A stretch of 13,604 nt of DNA. Origin: Nanobdellota archaeon. Lineage in GTDB: Archaea; Nanobdellota; Nanobdellia; Woesearchaeales; JAGLGH01. The notes below the pieces were generated by a model. That model was not told the DNA's origin and did not search any database. It saw nothing but the letters and a program-made list of their open reading frames with translations. Below are positions 7,309-13,259 of this stretch, piece after piece (position 1 is the first letter of the stretch; each line of letters begins with the position of its first letter). The position numbers and the translations under genes were made by a program. The stretch covers positions 1-13,604 of the forward strand of contig JAGLGH010000058.1 in NCBI GenBank assembly GCA_023144115.1. The letters run 5' to 3'.

Positions 7309-7572
7309 TTATATCCTCTTGACCCTTTCTTCAGGCCGAAATGTGATCTTGCTTCCGATGATTATTTGTTTTTCACCTTTATTTTGTATTGCAAATATGA
7401 TATCCTTTTTGATGAACTTTCTTATTTTCTTTTCTTGTGATTGAATTGTGATTGTATTTTTTGTTTCATCTATGATTTTGCCCTTGATGCCAATCAATTG
7501 CTTATTGTCCGACTCCAGCACCTCAAATTCCAGCCCAATCAGTTCGTCTTTCATCCATCTACGGCAATTCAT
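7309..7572 (-). CDS. rnp1: Ribonuclease P protein subunit Rpp29/POP4 (RNase P component 1)
   Basis: An 87-residue protein subunit of archaeal RNase P, which removes 5' leaders from tRNA precursors. The Sm-like barrel characteristic of Rpp29 is visible in ELIGLEFEVLESDNKQLIGI (9-28), KGKIIDETKNTITIQSQ (30-46) and the KKDIIFAI strand, which matches the family pattern of LIG..V.V..S.....GI.G.V.DET.NTL. It is at the short end of the family because the N-terminal extension often seen is nearly absent. An in-frame TGA lies one codon before the chosen ATG, so no earlier start is possible; GAGG lies 9 bases upstream. Its location between aIF1 and uS17 is classic in archaea. Confidence 0.92.
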   Translation of the reverse strand: MNCRRWMKDELIGLEFEVLESDNKQLIGIKGKIIDETKNTITIQSQEKKIRKFIKKDIIFAIQNKGEKQIIIGSKITFRPEERVKRI

Positions 7573-7621
7573 TTTTCAAAGCCTCGTTCTTCCAGACCTC
7601 ATTTTCCCGCATTGATGCCAA

Positions 7622-7930
7622 TTATCTTATATCGATAGTCTCTGGCGCAAAACCGTTTTCAACTAAAAACTCTTTGACTTTTTGCTTGTGGTCTCCCTGA
7701 AGTTCAATCCATGTATCCTTTACTGTGCCACCGCATGCAAGTTTGTTCTTGAGTTTTTTTGTTACTTCCTTCAAATCAATTTGCTTTGAATCAATGCCTT
7801 CGACAATGGTATATTTTTTTCCAAATTTCTTCTTTATTATCGATATTACTATCCTTTGGCTCTCCTTTGCTATTGTTTCGCAGACGCATAATTCCTTAGG
7901 CAATCCGCATGTTGAACATATTTCGCTCAT
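7622..7930 (-). CDS. SUI1-family translation initiation factor aIF1
   Basis: A 102-residue protein of the SUI1/eIF1 family, which helps select the start codon on the small ribosomal subunit. A short N-terminal Cys cluster (C5-x2-C8, C15-x-C17), common in archaeal members, may bind zinc. The SUI1 core follows: a basic [20 protein letters not shown] region (26-45), then [20 protein letters not shown] (59-78) with the conserved CGGT and QGDH motifs and [10 protein letters not shown] near the end. The length is typical. The ATG overlaps the uL29 stop as ATGA, and a 49-base gap separates it from rnp1. Placement between uL29 and rnp1 is standard for archaea. Confidence 0.94.
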   Translation of the reverse strand: MSEICSTCGLPKELCVCETIAKESQRIVISIIKKKFGKKYTIVEGIDSKQIDLKEVTKKLKNKLACGGTVKDTWIELQGDHKQKVKEFLVENGFAPETIDIR

Positions 7931-8136
7931 TTCGTTTGTGTCTCCTTAGTGTTTATTAATGTCATCAATCTGGCAATCACTTTTTTAATTTCCTTCATCT
8001 TGCCCGGGCTTTTAGGTATGGTCCCTGTTGCCACTAGGGCATTCTGCTTTATAAGCTCCATCTTGAGTTCTGAAATCTTTGAGTTCATCTCATCAAGGCT
8101 CATGTTCTTCATTTCCAATTTTGTTATAATTGCCAT
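7927..8136 (-). CDS. rpl29: Large-subunit ribosomal protein uL29 (archaeal L29)
   Basis: A 69-residue two-helix 50S protein located near the polypeptide exit tunnel, where it helps form the docking surface for nascent-chain factors. The sequence [20 protein letters not shown] (6-25), then [20 protein letters not shown] (26-45) and [20 protein letters not shown] (46-65), matches archaeal L29 along its whole length, including the ALVATGT-P--PG linker. The gene starts 12 bases after the uS3 stop; I see no clear ribosome binding site there. The stop overlaps the aIF1 start as ATGA. Confidence 0.94.
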   Translation of the reverse strand: MAIITKLEMKNMSLDEMNSKISELKMELIKQNALVATGTIPKSPGKMKEIKKVIARLMTLINTKETQTK

Positions 8137-8148
8137 CTTTGATTATGA

Positions 8149-8931
8149 TTATTCTTTTTTCTTTGCTGCCTTTTTCTTCTTTGGCTTAATTTCTTCTGCC
8201 TTCTTTTTTGAAACCTTTTTGGATTTTTTCTTTTCTTCTTTTTCTTCTTTAGCAGGAGCTTTTTCAACATCCTCTTTTGTTTCAGATTTAGCTGCCTCTT
8301 TCGCAGTTTCATCATCCTTTTCAGTTTCAGCAACAGCAGGGCGTATCTTAATATCGTCTGGAAGCCTTATATCTGGCGGCATAATCTTAACAACAATTCC
8401 TACAGTACCTGTTTTAAGTTCAGCTGTGGAGTATGCCTTTCTTACTCCTGAAACAGCAATATCCCCGCATTTTTTCAGATAGCCCTGGTAAAATCTCCAT
8501 CTCCTCGCTCTGCTGCTGGGAATTTTTCCTGATATAACAATCTCAATTCCTCGAGCTCCGGCATTCATGACTTCAGACATCATCTTATGACCTACTCCCT
8601 TAAACCTGCTAAGCCCAAATCTTTCAAGTGAACTTGCGATGTTCTCTGCAACAATCTGCGCATCCAAATTAGGGTTTTCGACTTCAGAGATCTCCACTTG
8701 CGGATTTTCCAGGTGGAATCTTTTCTTCAATGCTGACGTTATCTTTTTTATGTTTTGGCCCTTCCTGCCTACAACAAGACCTGGCCGCGATGTATAGATT
8801 ATGATTTTTTCTCCAAGAGGAGTCTTTATGAGTTTAGTATGGCTATGGCCTACTTTCTTTACAGTTTCTGTAATGAATTCCTGTATCTTAAATTCCCTAA
8901 GCTTATCAGCGACGAATTTCTTTTCAATCAT
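8149..8931 (-). CDS. rps3: Small-subunit ribosomal protein uS3 with charged C-terminal tail
   Basis: A 260-residue protein at the mRNA entry site of the 30S head. The KH domain is seen around 40-85 with GLVVGRKGQNIKKITSALKK (51-70); GRKG is the nucleic-acid-binding loop. The C-terminal uS3 domain includes NLDAQIVAENIASSLERFGL (88-107), EVMNAGARGIEIVISGKIPS (120-139), RARRWRFYQGYLKKCGD and GTVGIVVKIMPPDI (175-188). From about residue 200 the protein becomes Lys/Glu/Ala rich (KEEKEEKKKSKK, KPKKKKAAKKKE), a tail of about 60 residues that many archaeal uS3 proteins have in shorter form. The start overlaps the uL22 stop as ATGA. Confidence 0.96.
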   Translation of the reverse strand: MIEKKFVADKLREFKIQEFITETVKKVGHSHTKLIKTPLGEKIIIYTSRPGLVVGRKGQNIKKITSALKKRFHLENPQVEISEVENPNLDAQIVAENIASSLERFGLSRFKGVGHKMMSEVMNAGARGIEIVISGKIPSSRARRWRFYQGYLKKCGDIAVSGVRKAYSTAELKTGTVGIVVKIMPPDIRLPDDIKIRPAVAETEKDDETAKEAAKSETKEDVEKAPAKEEKEEKKKSKKVSKKKAEEIKPKKKKAAKKKE

Positions 8932-9617
8932 TTTTTCTCCCCTTCTTCTTTAGGAATCACTTTTGGCGCAGGCTTTGCTTCTGCTTTCACTTCCTTTTTC
9001 ATTTCCATCTTCACATCTGCCTTCGCCACAGGCTTTGCTTCTGCTTTCACATCAGGCTTAGCTTCCACAGGCTTTGCTTCTGCATTAGGTTTTTTTGCAA
9101 CCTCTGGTTTAACTTCTGCCTTAGGCTTAGCTTCTGGTTTTGACACTTTTTCTTTTTTTGCCGCTGGTTTCCTGCCTGCTGGAGGACATTCCTCAAGCAC
9201 AAGCTCTACATGAGCACTTTTGAACTTCCTTCTCCTTTTCCTGCCAAAATGCCACCTGCCTGCAGCTTTTTGCACACTGAGATGAATTATCTTAAGATCA
9301 TTTGTACTAATCCCCTGGAATGAAGCATTTGATTCAGCAAGTTTGAGAATACCCAGGAAATACGTTGCAGTCTTCACAGGATACCTTGCAGGTCCGCATT
9401 TTTTCTTATGTCCCAGGTCATCATTGAATCTCCTATACTTGACTGGCTGATCCAATTTCATGACATCCTCAAGGAATTTTTTTGCCTTTACAGCGCTCAT
9501 GCCCCTTATTGCATTTGCCAGTTCAACACCATGCTTTACAGATATAGGTATTCCCCTGCCAAGTGCCCTTGCCATGGTTTCCTTATTGAGATTATTGAAT
9601 GAATATTTATAGTCCAT
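8928..9617 (-). CDS. rpl22: Large-subunit ribosomal protein uL22 with repetitive C-terminal tail
   Basis: A 229-residue protein that lines the peptide exit tunnel. The core, residues 1-145, matches archaeal L22: KYSFNNLNKETMARALGRGI (4-23), ISVKHGVELANAIRGMSAVK (25-44), then KCGPARYPVKTATYFLGILK and the tunnel-loop region QKAAGRWHFGRKRRRKFKSA (116-135), ending with HVELVLEE. Archaeal uL22 is usually about 150-157 residues. The extra 84 residues (146-229) are Lys/Ala/Pro/Glu/Val repeats with recurring AEAKP units; the underlying DNA contains direct repeats. The tail is in frame and ends in the ATGA overlap with uS3, so it belongs to the gene. The start has only a weak GTGA-type signal in the 16-base gap after uS19. 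Confidence 0.95.
   Translation of the reverse strand: MDYKYSFNNLNKETMARALGRGIPISVKHGVELANAIRGMSAVKAKKFLEDVMKLDQPVKYRRFNDDLGHKKKCGPARYPVKTATYFLGILKLAESNASFQGISTNDLKIIHLSVQKAAGRWHFGRKRRRKFKSAHVELVLEECPPAGRKPAAKKEKVSKPEAKPKAEVKPEVAKKPNAEAKPVEAKPDVKAEAKPVAKADVKMEMKKEVKAEAKPAPKVIPKEEGEKK
8969..9083 (-). repeat. Direct repeats inside the uL22 tail
   Basis: The 20-base unit GGCTTTGCTTCTGCTTTCAC (plus strand) occurs identically at 8971-8990 and 9031-9050, exactly 60 bases apart, and the two bases before it (CA) also match. A partial third copy, CACAGGCTTTGCTTCTGC, is at 9066-9083 and matches 9027-9044. On the coding strand these encode the repeated VKAEAKP/AEAKP units of uL22. They look like in-frame duplications and could change in copy number by slippage or recombination. 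Confidence 0.85.
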
Positions 9618-9633
9618 CTTTGTTTCACTTCAT

Positions 9634-10014
9634 TTATTTGACTGATGCGCTTGCGCTTGATTTTGTAGCACCTATTCCTGGTGCTGAATGCGCCAGCTTT
9701 TTTCTTGTTATCGAAAATTCTCCTAGTCTATGACCAAGCATTTCCGGCGTGATTATAATCTCCTCAAAAGTTTTGCCATTGAAAATCCCTATTGTCTTAC
9801 CAATCATATCAGGGATTATCACAATATCTCTGCAATGGGTTTTGACTCTATCTTTTGATTTAAGATTCTCAATCAGAATCTTTTCAGATTCATTAAAACC
9901 TCTTTTTAGTTTCCTTCTCTCTTTTGAAGGCATTAGTTCCATGAACTTGTTCAATCCCATCGATTTCAGTTCTTCCAGTTTTTTCCCGTGATATGTAAAT
10001 TCTCTTTTTGCCAT
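9634..10014 (-). CDS. rps19: Small-subunit ribosomal protein uS19 (archaeal S19)
   Basis: A 126-residue 30S head protein. The family core is clear: FTYHGKKLEELKSMGLNKFM (6-25), LMPSKERRKLKRGFNESEKI (27-46), VKTHCRDIVIIPDMIGKTIG (57-76), then IFNGKTFEEIIITPEMLGHR (77-96) and LGEFSITRKKLAHSAPGIGA (97-116). It resembles archaeal/eukaryotic S15e-type uS19. The length is slightly below that of many archaea (130-150). It lies 41 bases after uL2; that gap holds a TATA-like sequence and AAAGGA about 9 bases before the ATG. Confidence 0.96.
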   Translation of the reverse strand: MAKREFTYHGKKLEELKSMGLNKFMELMPSKERRKLKRGFNESEKILIENLKSKDRVKTHCRDIVIIPDMIGKTIGIFNGKTFEEIIITPEMLGHRLGEFSITRKKLAHSAPGIGATKSSASASVK

Positions 10015-10033
10015 TTTGATTGTCCTTTCTGAT

Positions 10034-10041
10034 TATATAAA
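10034..10041 (-). promoter_or_regulatory. Possible internal TATA box before uS19
   Basis: The uL2-uS19 gap contains TTTATATA on the minus strand, centred about 24 bases before the uS19 ATG. In archaea transcription usually starts about 25 bases from the TATA centre, so this would give a leaderless or nearly leaderless uS19 transcript. There is no convincing purine-rich BRE directly upstream, and AT-rich spacers yield such matches by chance. Confidence 0.25.
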
Positions 10042-10055
10042 TTAACAGGGAAGAT

Positions 10056-10775
10056 TTATTTCTTCCTGCCAGTCCTCCTTGCTCCGACCATTCCCACTTT
10101 CCTTCCTGGAGGAGCATGCTTGGATACTGGTCTTGCTTTAGACTTCCTTGATGTCCTCTTATTTCCAAATGGATGATCAACAGCATTCTGCGCTGAGCCA
10201 GATACAATAGGATAAAGCTTATTTCTTGCTTTCATCATATGGAATTTCTTACCTGCCTTAAGTATTGGCTTATCTGTCCTTCCTCCTGCAGCAAGCACAC
10301 CTATGCTAGCTCTGCACAAAGCATTGAATTTCTTCTGCTTTTTGGAAGGAAGCATAACAACAACACTATTGCCTGCATGTGTAAGTATTTTAGCGAATGT
10401 ACCTGAACTTCTTACGAATTTTCCACCATCACCTGGCTGTGATTCAAGATTATATACCAATGTTCCTTCAGGCATTGAACCAAGAGCAAGAGTATTACCC
10501 TGCACAGGTTCTGCGTCATTCCCGTATGTCACATTGTCACCAACCTTCATTTTCTCGCCTGCAAGCATAAGATTCAACTCTCCGTCTTCATACTCAATGC
10601 ATGCAAGTGGAGTAGTATGTCCTGGACACTTGACAAAATCGATTATCACACCTTTGACTTCTTTTTCTGGATCAGTATATGATTTATGGCTGGCGCTTCC
10701 CTTATACCGAAAGCTCGGAGCCCTATAGGTTGAGCTTCCTTTTCCTCTTGCCTGTTGAACTAATCTTTTTCCCAT
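10056..10775 (-). CDS. rpl2: Large-subunit ribosomal protein uL2 (archaeal L2)
   Basis: A 239-residue 50S protein needed for subunit association and located close to the peptidyl-transferase centre. It begins with GKRLVQQARGKGSSTYRAPS (2-21) and has the OB-like region FVKCPGHTTPLACIEYEDGE (47-66), the SH3-like region NLESQPGDGGKFVRSSGTFA (109-128), MLPSKKQKKFNALCRASIGV (141-160), and the C-terminal VDHPFG motif (199-204) followed by APPGRKVGMVGARRTGRKK. The length is normal. The loop after VDHPFG reads NKRTSRKSKARP instead of the glycine-rich GGG stretch with histidines common in archaea. It starts 7 bases after uL23. Confidence 0.96.
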   Translation of the reverse strand: MGKRLVQQARGKGSSTYRAPSFRYKGSASHKSYTDPEKEVKGVIIDFVKCPGHTTPLACIEYEDGELNLMLAGEKMKVGDNVTYGNDAEPVQGNTLALGSMPEGTLVYNLESQPGDGGKFVRSSGTFAKILTHAGNSVVVMLPSKKQKKFNALCRASIGVLAAGGRTDKPILKAGKKFHMMKARNKLYPIVSGSAQNAVDHPFGNKRTSRKSKARPVSKHAPPGRKVGMVGARRTGRKK

Positions 10776-10782
10776 TTTATAT

Positions 10783-11046
10783 TCAACCCATAATTCCTAA
10801 CTTTGTAGCAACATCTATGGCAGGTGTATCATAGCTTAATTTAACATATGCTCTTTTTTTGCCATCCTGCGCGATAAGTGTATTTACTTTTAGCACTTTA
10901 ACTTTGAATGTATCTTCAATTGCCTTTTTGATCTCAGGTCTTTTTGATTTCAAATCTACAACAAATACAAGCTTATTTTCTGATTCCATCATCCTTATAA
11001 CCTTCTCTGTTGAGAGGGGGTATTTGATAATATCGTATGCGTCCAT
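10783..11046 (-). CDS. rpl23: Large-subunit ribosomal protein uL23 (archaeal L23)
   Basis: An 87-residue protein at the rim of the exit tunnel and the main docking site of the signal recognition particle and translocon. The sequence IIKYPLSTEKVIRMMESENK (6-25), LVFVVDLKSKRPEIKKAIED (26-45) and TFKVKVLKVNTLIAQDGKKR (46-65), then AYVKL, follows the archaeal family along its length, and the size is normal. It lacks the long basic N-terminal extension of eukaryotic homologues. It lies 24 bases after uL4 and 7 before uL2. Confidence 0.96.
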   Translation of the reverse strand: MDAYDIIKYPLSTEKVIRMMESENKLVFVVDLKSKRPEIKKAIEDTFKVKVLKVNTLIAQDGKKRAYVKLSYDTPAIDVATKLGIMG

Positions 11047-11070
11047 TTTTGATAGTCAGTTAATACTTTC

Positions 11071-12072
11071 TTAATCTTTTTTCTTAGTTTCTTTTGTTGC
11101 TGGTTTTGCAATTGCTGGTTTTGTTTTAGGTTTCACTTGAAGTTTTGCCTTTGGCTCTGACTTTAATTCAGCTCTCGGCTTCTTTTCTTCTTCTGCTCTT
11201 TTGCTTTCCTTTTTCTCTACTTCCTTTTCCTTTGTGTCCTTAACTCCAGCAAGTTTCACAGCATCAGTAAAAAGATTTTCTTTTTCAATTCTTGCGATTG
11301 CTGTTTCGCTGAATATAGTAAGCCTCCCAGGCATGCATCCTGGAGCAAGCAGCTGAGCATTAAGATTATGTACAACTTCCACATCAACACCTTGTATGTT
11401 TGCGAATGATTGCATAGCAGCGCATTCCTCATCTGCAACAACCAACAGAGGACCAATCCTTGTCTTATACTTTCTTCCTCTTGCTTTTCCCTTGCCTGCC
11501 CTTATCTTCTTGACAGAAGATCTTTCAAGGTCTGGAGTCATACCAAGAGTCTCAAGCAAATCAATAGCCTCTTTTGTTTTAGATATTGCTTCAATCTTTG
11601 ATTCTATTATAAATGGATAATTATCAGGTACTTTATGACCTCTTTCCTCAACAATTGCCTTAACTACTGTTGCGCTCAATGCGCTTCTTATAGCCTTCCT
11701 GTTCTCTTTCTTGTTCAGCTTCTGTTCCCAGATCTTCTCTGCCTTAGGAGGATGAGCTCTTCTTCCACCGACTGTCTGGGGAGCTACAGCACCGACCCAG
11801 TTGAACCTGGTTCCTCTACTGGACATAACCTTTCTGGGAGTTCTGGACTGACCAATTCCGTATGTGGTTTTGTACTTATGTCTTCGTTTTGAGACAAATG
11901 CAGAGTGCCTCAGTCCTGCTCTTGGACTGCTGCCGTATGGCTGCCTTGTGTGGGATTCAATTGCTTTGACAGCTCTCTTAATTAGATCCTGCCTGACTGG
12001 CTCACTGAACTGCTTAGGCATATCAGCCTTCTTTAGTTCTGCTTTTTTTAATGATAATACATTAAGTTTCAT
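11071..12072 (-). CDS. rpl4: Large-subunit ribosomal protein uL4 with charged C-terminal tail
   Basis: A 333-residue 50S protein whose extended loop reaches the exit tunnel. It has the archaeal/eukaryotic features QFSEPVRQDLIKRAVKAIES (21-40), the loop segment HTRQPYGSSPRAGLRHSAFV (41-60), RTPRKVMSSRGTRFNWVGAV (77-96) and APQTVGGRRAHPPKAEKIWE (97-116). Later parts include KGKARGRKYKTRIGPLLVVA (194-213), GVDVEVVHNLNAQLLAPGC and PGRLTIFSETAI. The core ends near residue 278, and 55 further residues form a Lys/Glu/Ala/Pro tail (KPKTKPAIAKPATKETKKKD). Archaeal uL4 is typically 250-280 residues. It starts 2 bases after uL3. Confidence 0.96.
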   Translation of the reverse strand: MKLNVLSLKKAELKKADMPKQFSEPVRQDLIKRAVKAIESHTRQPYGSSPRAGLRHSAFVSKRRHKYKTTYGIGQSRTPRKVMSSRGTRFNWVGAVAPQTVGGRRAHPPKAEKIWEQKLNKKENRKAIRSALSATVVKAIVEERGHKVPDNYPFIIESKIEAISKTKEAIDLLETLGMTPDLERSSVKKIRAGKGKARGRKYKTRIGPLLVVADEECAAMQSFANIQGVDVEVVHNLNAQLLAPGCMPGRLTIFSETAIARIEKENLFTDAVKLAGVKDTKEKEVEKKESKRAEEEKKPRAELKSEPKAKLQVKPKTKPAIAKPATKETKKKD

Positions 12073-12074
12073 TT

Positions 12075-13058
12075 TCAGTTGCCCTGCTGTGATTTAAGAC
12101 TCACATATGTCATAGTTGGTGATTGTGATGGAGTTCTGTTATTTGGTCTTATTGGAAAATTCAGCCTTATCAACCTTTTTGCAGGACCTGGAACACTTCC
12201 CCTCAATAAAATATAATCTCCTTTAACAAGACCATACTTAAGGAAACCGCCTTCAAGGTTTATTTCTTTTGGCTCTTTTCCTATCTTAATGAGCCATTTA
12301 TTATATTCAGTTCTTGTGAAGAATCCATGCTTGCCTGCAGCTGGTACCTTCCACATGATATGCGCCTGCGCTTTCCATGGACCAAGAGAACCAACTCCCC
12401 TCTTTGTCTTTTCTGACTTATGGGATCTGATATTGACTCCAAACCTTTTTACAGCACCCTGGAATCCTTTTCCTTTTGTAATTGCATGAACATCAATAAG
12501 CTGACCTTCTGTGAATACTTCTTCAAGAGAGATATCCTTGCCAAGCTTTTCTTTTGCATAAGCAAGCGCCTCATCTTTGCTGCCGCCAATGCCTACTTCA
12601 AATAATTCTGGCTTCTTTTTTCCTATACCTGAAAGTTTAGGTTGTGTATGGACAAGAAGCCTTATCTCATCAAAGTCTTTAACATCTTCAATTTTTTTAG
12701 CTGGTTTTTTTGGAAGCCTTATTTTCCTTGCAAGCTCTTTATCATTATTTTCAGCCATGATTTCGGTGAGAAGGACGAGATTTGTTGTTTTGCGCTTATA
12801 GAATCGAACAGAAGAAATTTTGAGTGGAGGGCATTCAATCACTGTCACTGGACAGCGAATGTCCTGCCCTTTAGTCAGTGAATTTGGAGAATTATCAGTA
12901 AACATAACATGAGTCATGCCTGCCTTGTATCCTGCAAAGCCAAGAATTTTCGTATCTTTGACATCTGCATAAGACCTAACTCTAGCATAAGTTCTCTTTG
13001 CCCTCTTATGAGGCCAATATTGCAAACTTCCGTGTCTTGGTGATATTCTTTTTCCCAT
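12075..13058 (-). CDS. rpl3: Large-subunit ribosomal protein uL3 (archaeal L3)
   Basis: A 327-residue 50S protein that initiates large-subunit assembly and extends toward the peptidyl-transferase centre. It begins SPRHGSLQYWPHKRAKRTYA (6-25), an archaeal/eukaryotic start, and continues with ILGFAGYKAGMTHVMFTDNS (38-57), VTVIECPPLKISSVRFYK, then KGKGFQGAVKRFGVNIRSHK (193-212) and KTKRGVGSLGPWKAQAHIMW with AAGKHGFFTRTEYNKW after it. The length is normal for archaea and there is no tail. It is the first gene of the cluster and follows the long structured leader. The ATG has only a weak purine signal (AGAAG) upstream, but the protein start agrees well with the family. Confidence 0.97.
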   Translation of the reverse strand: MGKRISPRHGSLQYWPHKRAKRTYARVRSYADVKDTKILGFAGYKAGMTHVMFTDNSPNSLTKGQDIRCPVTVIECPPLKISSVRFYKRKTTNLVLLTEIMAENNDKELARKIRLPKKPAKKIEDVKDFDEIRLLVHTQPKLSGIGKKKPELFEVGIGGSKDEALAYAKEKLGKDISLEEVFTEGQLIDVHAITKGKGFQGAVKRFGVNIRSHKSEKTKRGVGSLGPWKAQAHIMWKVPAAGKHGFFTRTEYNKWLIKIGKEPKEINLEGGFLKYGLVKGDYILLRGSVPGPAKRLIRLNFPIRPNNRTPSQSPTMTYVSLKSQQGN

Positions 13059-13120
13059 TCTGCTATCTTCTTTTTATTAATAATTAATGATAAAAGCCCA
13101 TTGCAAACCCTGCTCAAGAA

Positions 13121-13139
13121 ACAGTTACGATTAAACTGT
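13121..13139 (-). repeat. Leader inverted repeat 3 (6-bp stem)
   Basis: ACAGTT at 13121-13126 and AACTGT at 13134-13139 form a perfect 6-bp stem with a 7-base loop. It is separated by a single base from the inverted repeat at 13141-13160, so the two stems could stack. It lies about 62 bases before the uL3 ATG. Confidence 0.55.
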
Positions 13140-13140
13140 A

Positions 13141-13160
13141 CTGAAAAGGTCTCTTTTCAG
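13141..13160 (-). repeat. Leader inverted repeat 2 (8-bp perfect stem)
   Basis: CTGAAAAG and CTTTTCAG form a perfect 8-bp stem around a 4-base loop (AGAC in the minus-strand RNA). It is the strongest hairpin of the uL3 leader. It is not followed by a T run on either strand, so it does not look like an intrinsic terminator. Confidence 0.7.
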
Positions 13161-13173
13161 GCTTGTTTATCTC

Positions 13174-13195
13174 ACAGTTAAGCTAACTTAGCTGT
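13174..13195 (-). repeat. Leader inverted repeat 1 (9-position stem)
   Basis: ACAGTTAAG and CTTAGCTGT flank the 4-base loop CTAA. Eight of nine positions pair; the fifth is an A-C mismatch in minus-strand RNA (G-U wobble if read from the plus strand). It lies at the 5' end of the predicted leader, close to the presumed transcription start. Confidence 0.5.
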
Positions 13196-13224
13196 AATTG
13201 TTAATAGTTAGGGGAGTCTCATGG

Positions 13225-13244
13225 GGTTTATAAACCTTTCTTTT
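13225..13244 (-). promoter_or_regulatory. TATA-box promoter of the uL3 operon
   Basis: On the minus strand, purine-rich AAAAGAAAGG (13244-13235) precedes TTTATAAA (13234-13227), matching an archaeal BRE plus TATA box. The TATA box is centred in a perfect 12-base palindrome, GGTTTATAAACC (13225-13236). Only the minus-strand side has a BRE-like purine stretch, so transcription toward uL3 is expected, starting about 25 bases downstream near 13205. Confidence 0.65.
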
Positions 13245-13259
13245 TATAGATTTTATTTT

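Larger units (their letters stand above)
13059..13206 (-). promoter_or_regulatory. Predicted structured 5' leader of the uL3 operon
   Basis: From the predicted transcription start near 13205 to the uL3 ATG at 13058 there are about 145 untranslated bases, long for an archaeal leader. Three inverted repeats fall between 13121 and 13195, and the rest is AT-rich with TTATCATTAATTATTAATAA directly before the start region. Many ribosomal-protein operons are feedback-controlled through leader structures, so autoregulation is a reasonable idea, but no known motif is recognised here. Confidence 0.45.

Noticed and set aside
7949..8482. A 177-codon plus-strand frame rich in Phe and Ser opposite uL29 and uS3.
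   Set aside because: It is the antisense image of the Lys/Glu-rich uS3 tail (AAG/GAA codons read back as CTT/TTC). The genes on the minus strand are certain.
8969..9083. The regularly spaced repeats in uL22 as a CRISPR array.
   Set aside because: Only two full copies and one partial copy exist, they are inside a coding sequence, and spacer-like segments encode the same protein repeat.
8755..9213. A 152-codon plus-strand frame with Ala/Gly/Phe/Ser repeats.
   Set aside because: It lies opposite the repetitive uL22 tail and mirrors its repeats; no start signal or family similarity is visible.
12914..13117. A minus-strand frame starting in the leader and overlapping uL3.
   Set aside because: It begins with a non-ATG codon, is out of frame with uL3, and has no domain. 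The uL3 frame is unambiguous there.
13141..13160. The leader hairpin as a transcription terminator.
   Set aside because: It is perfect but lacks a T run after it on either strand, and it lies between the promoter and the first gene.
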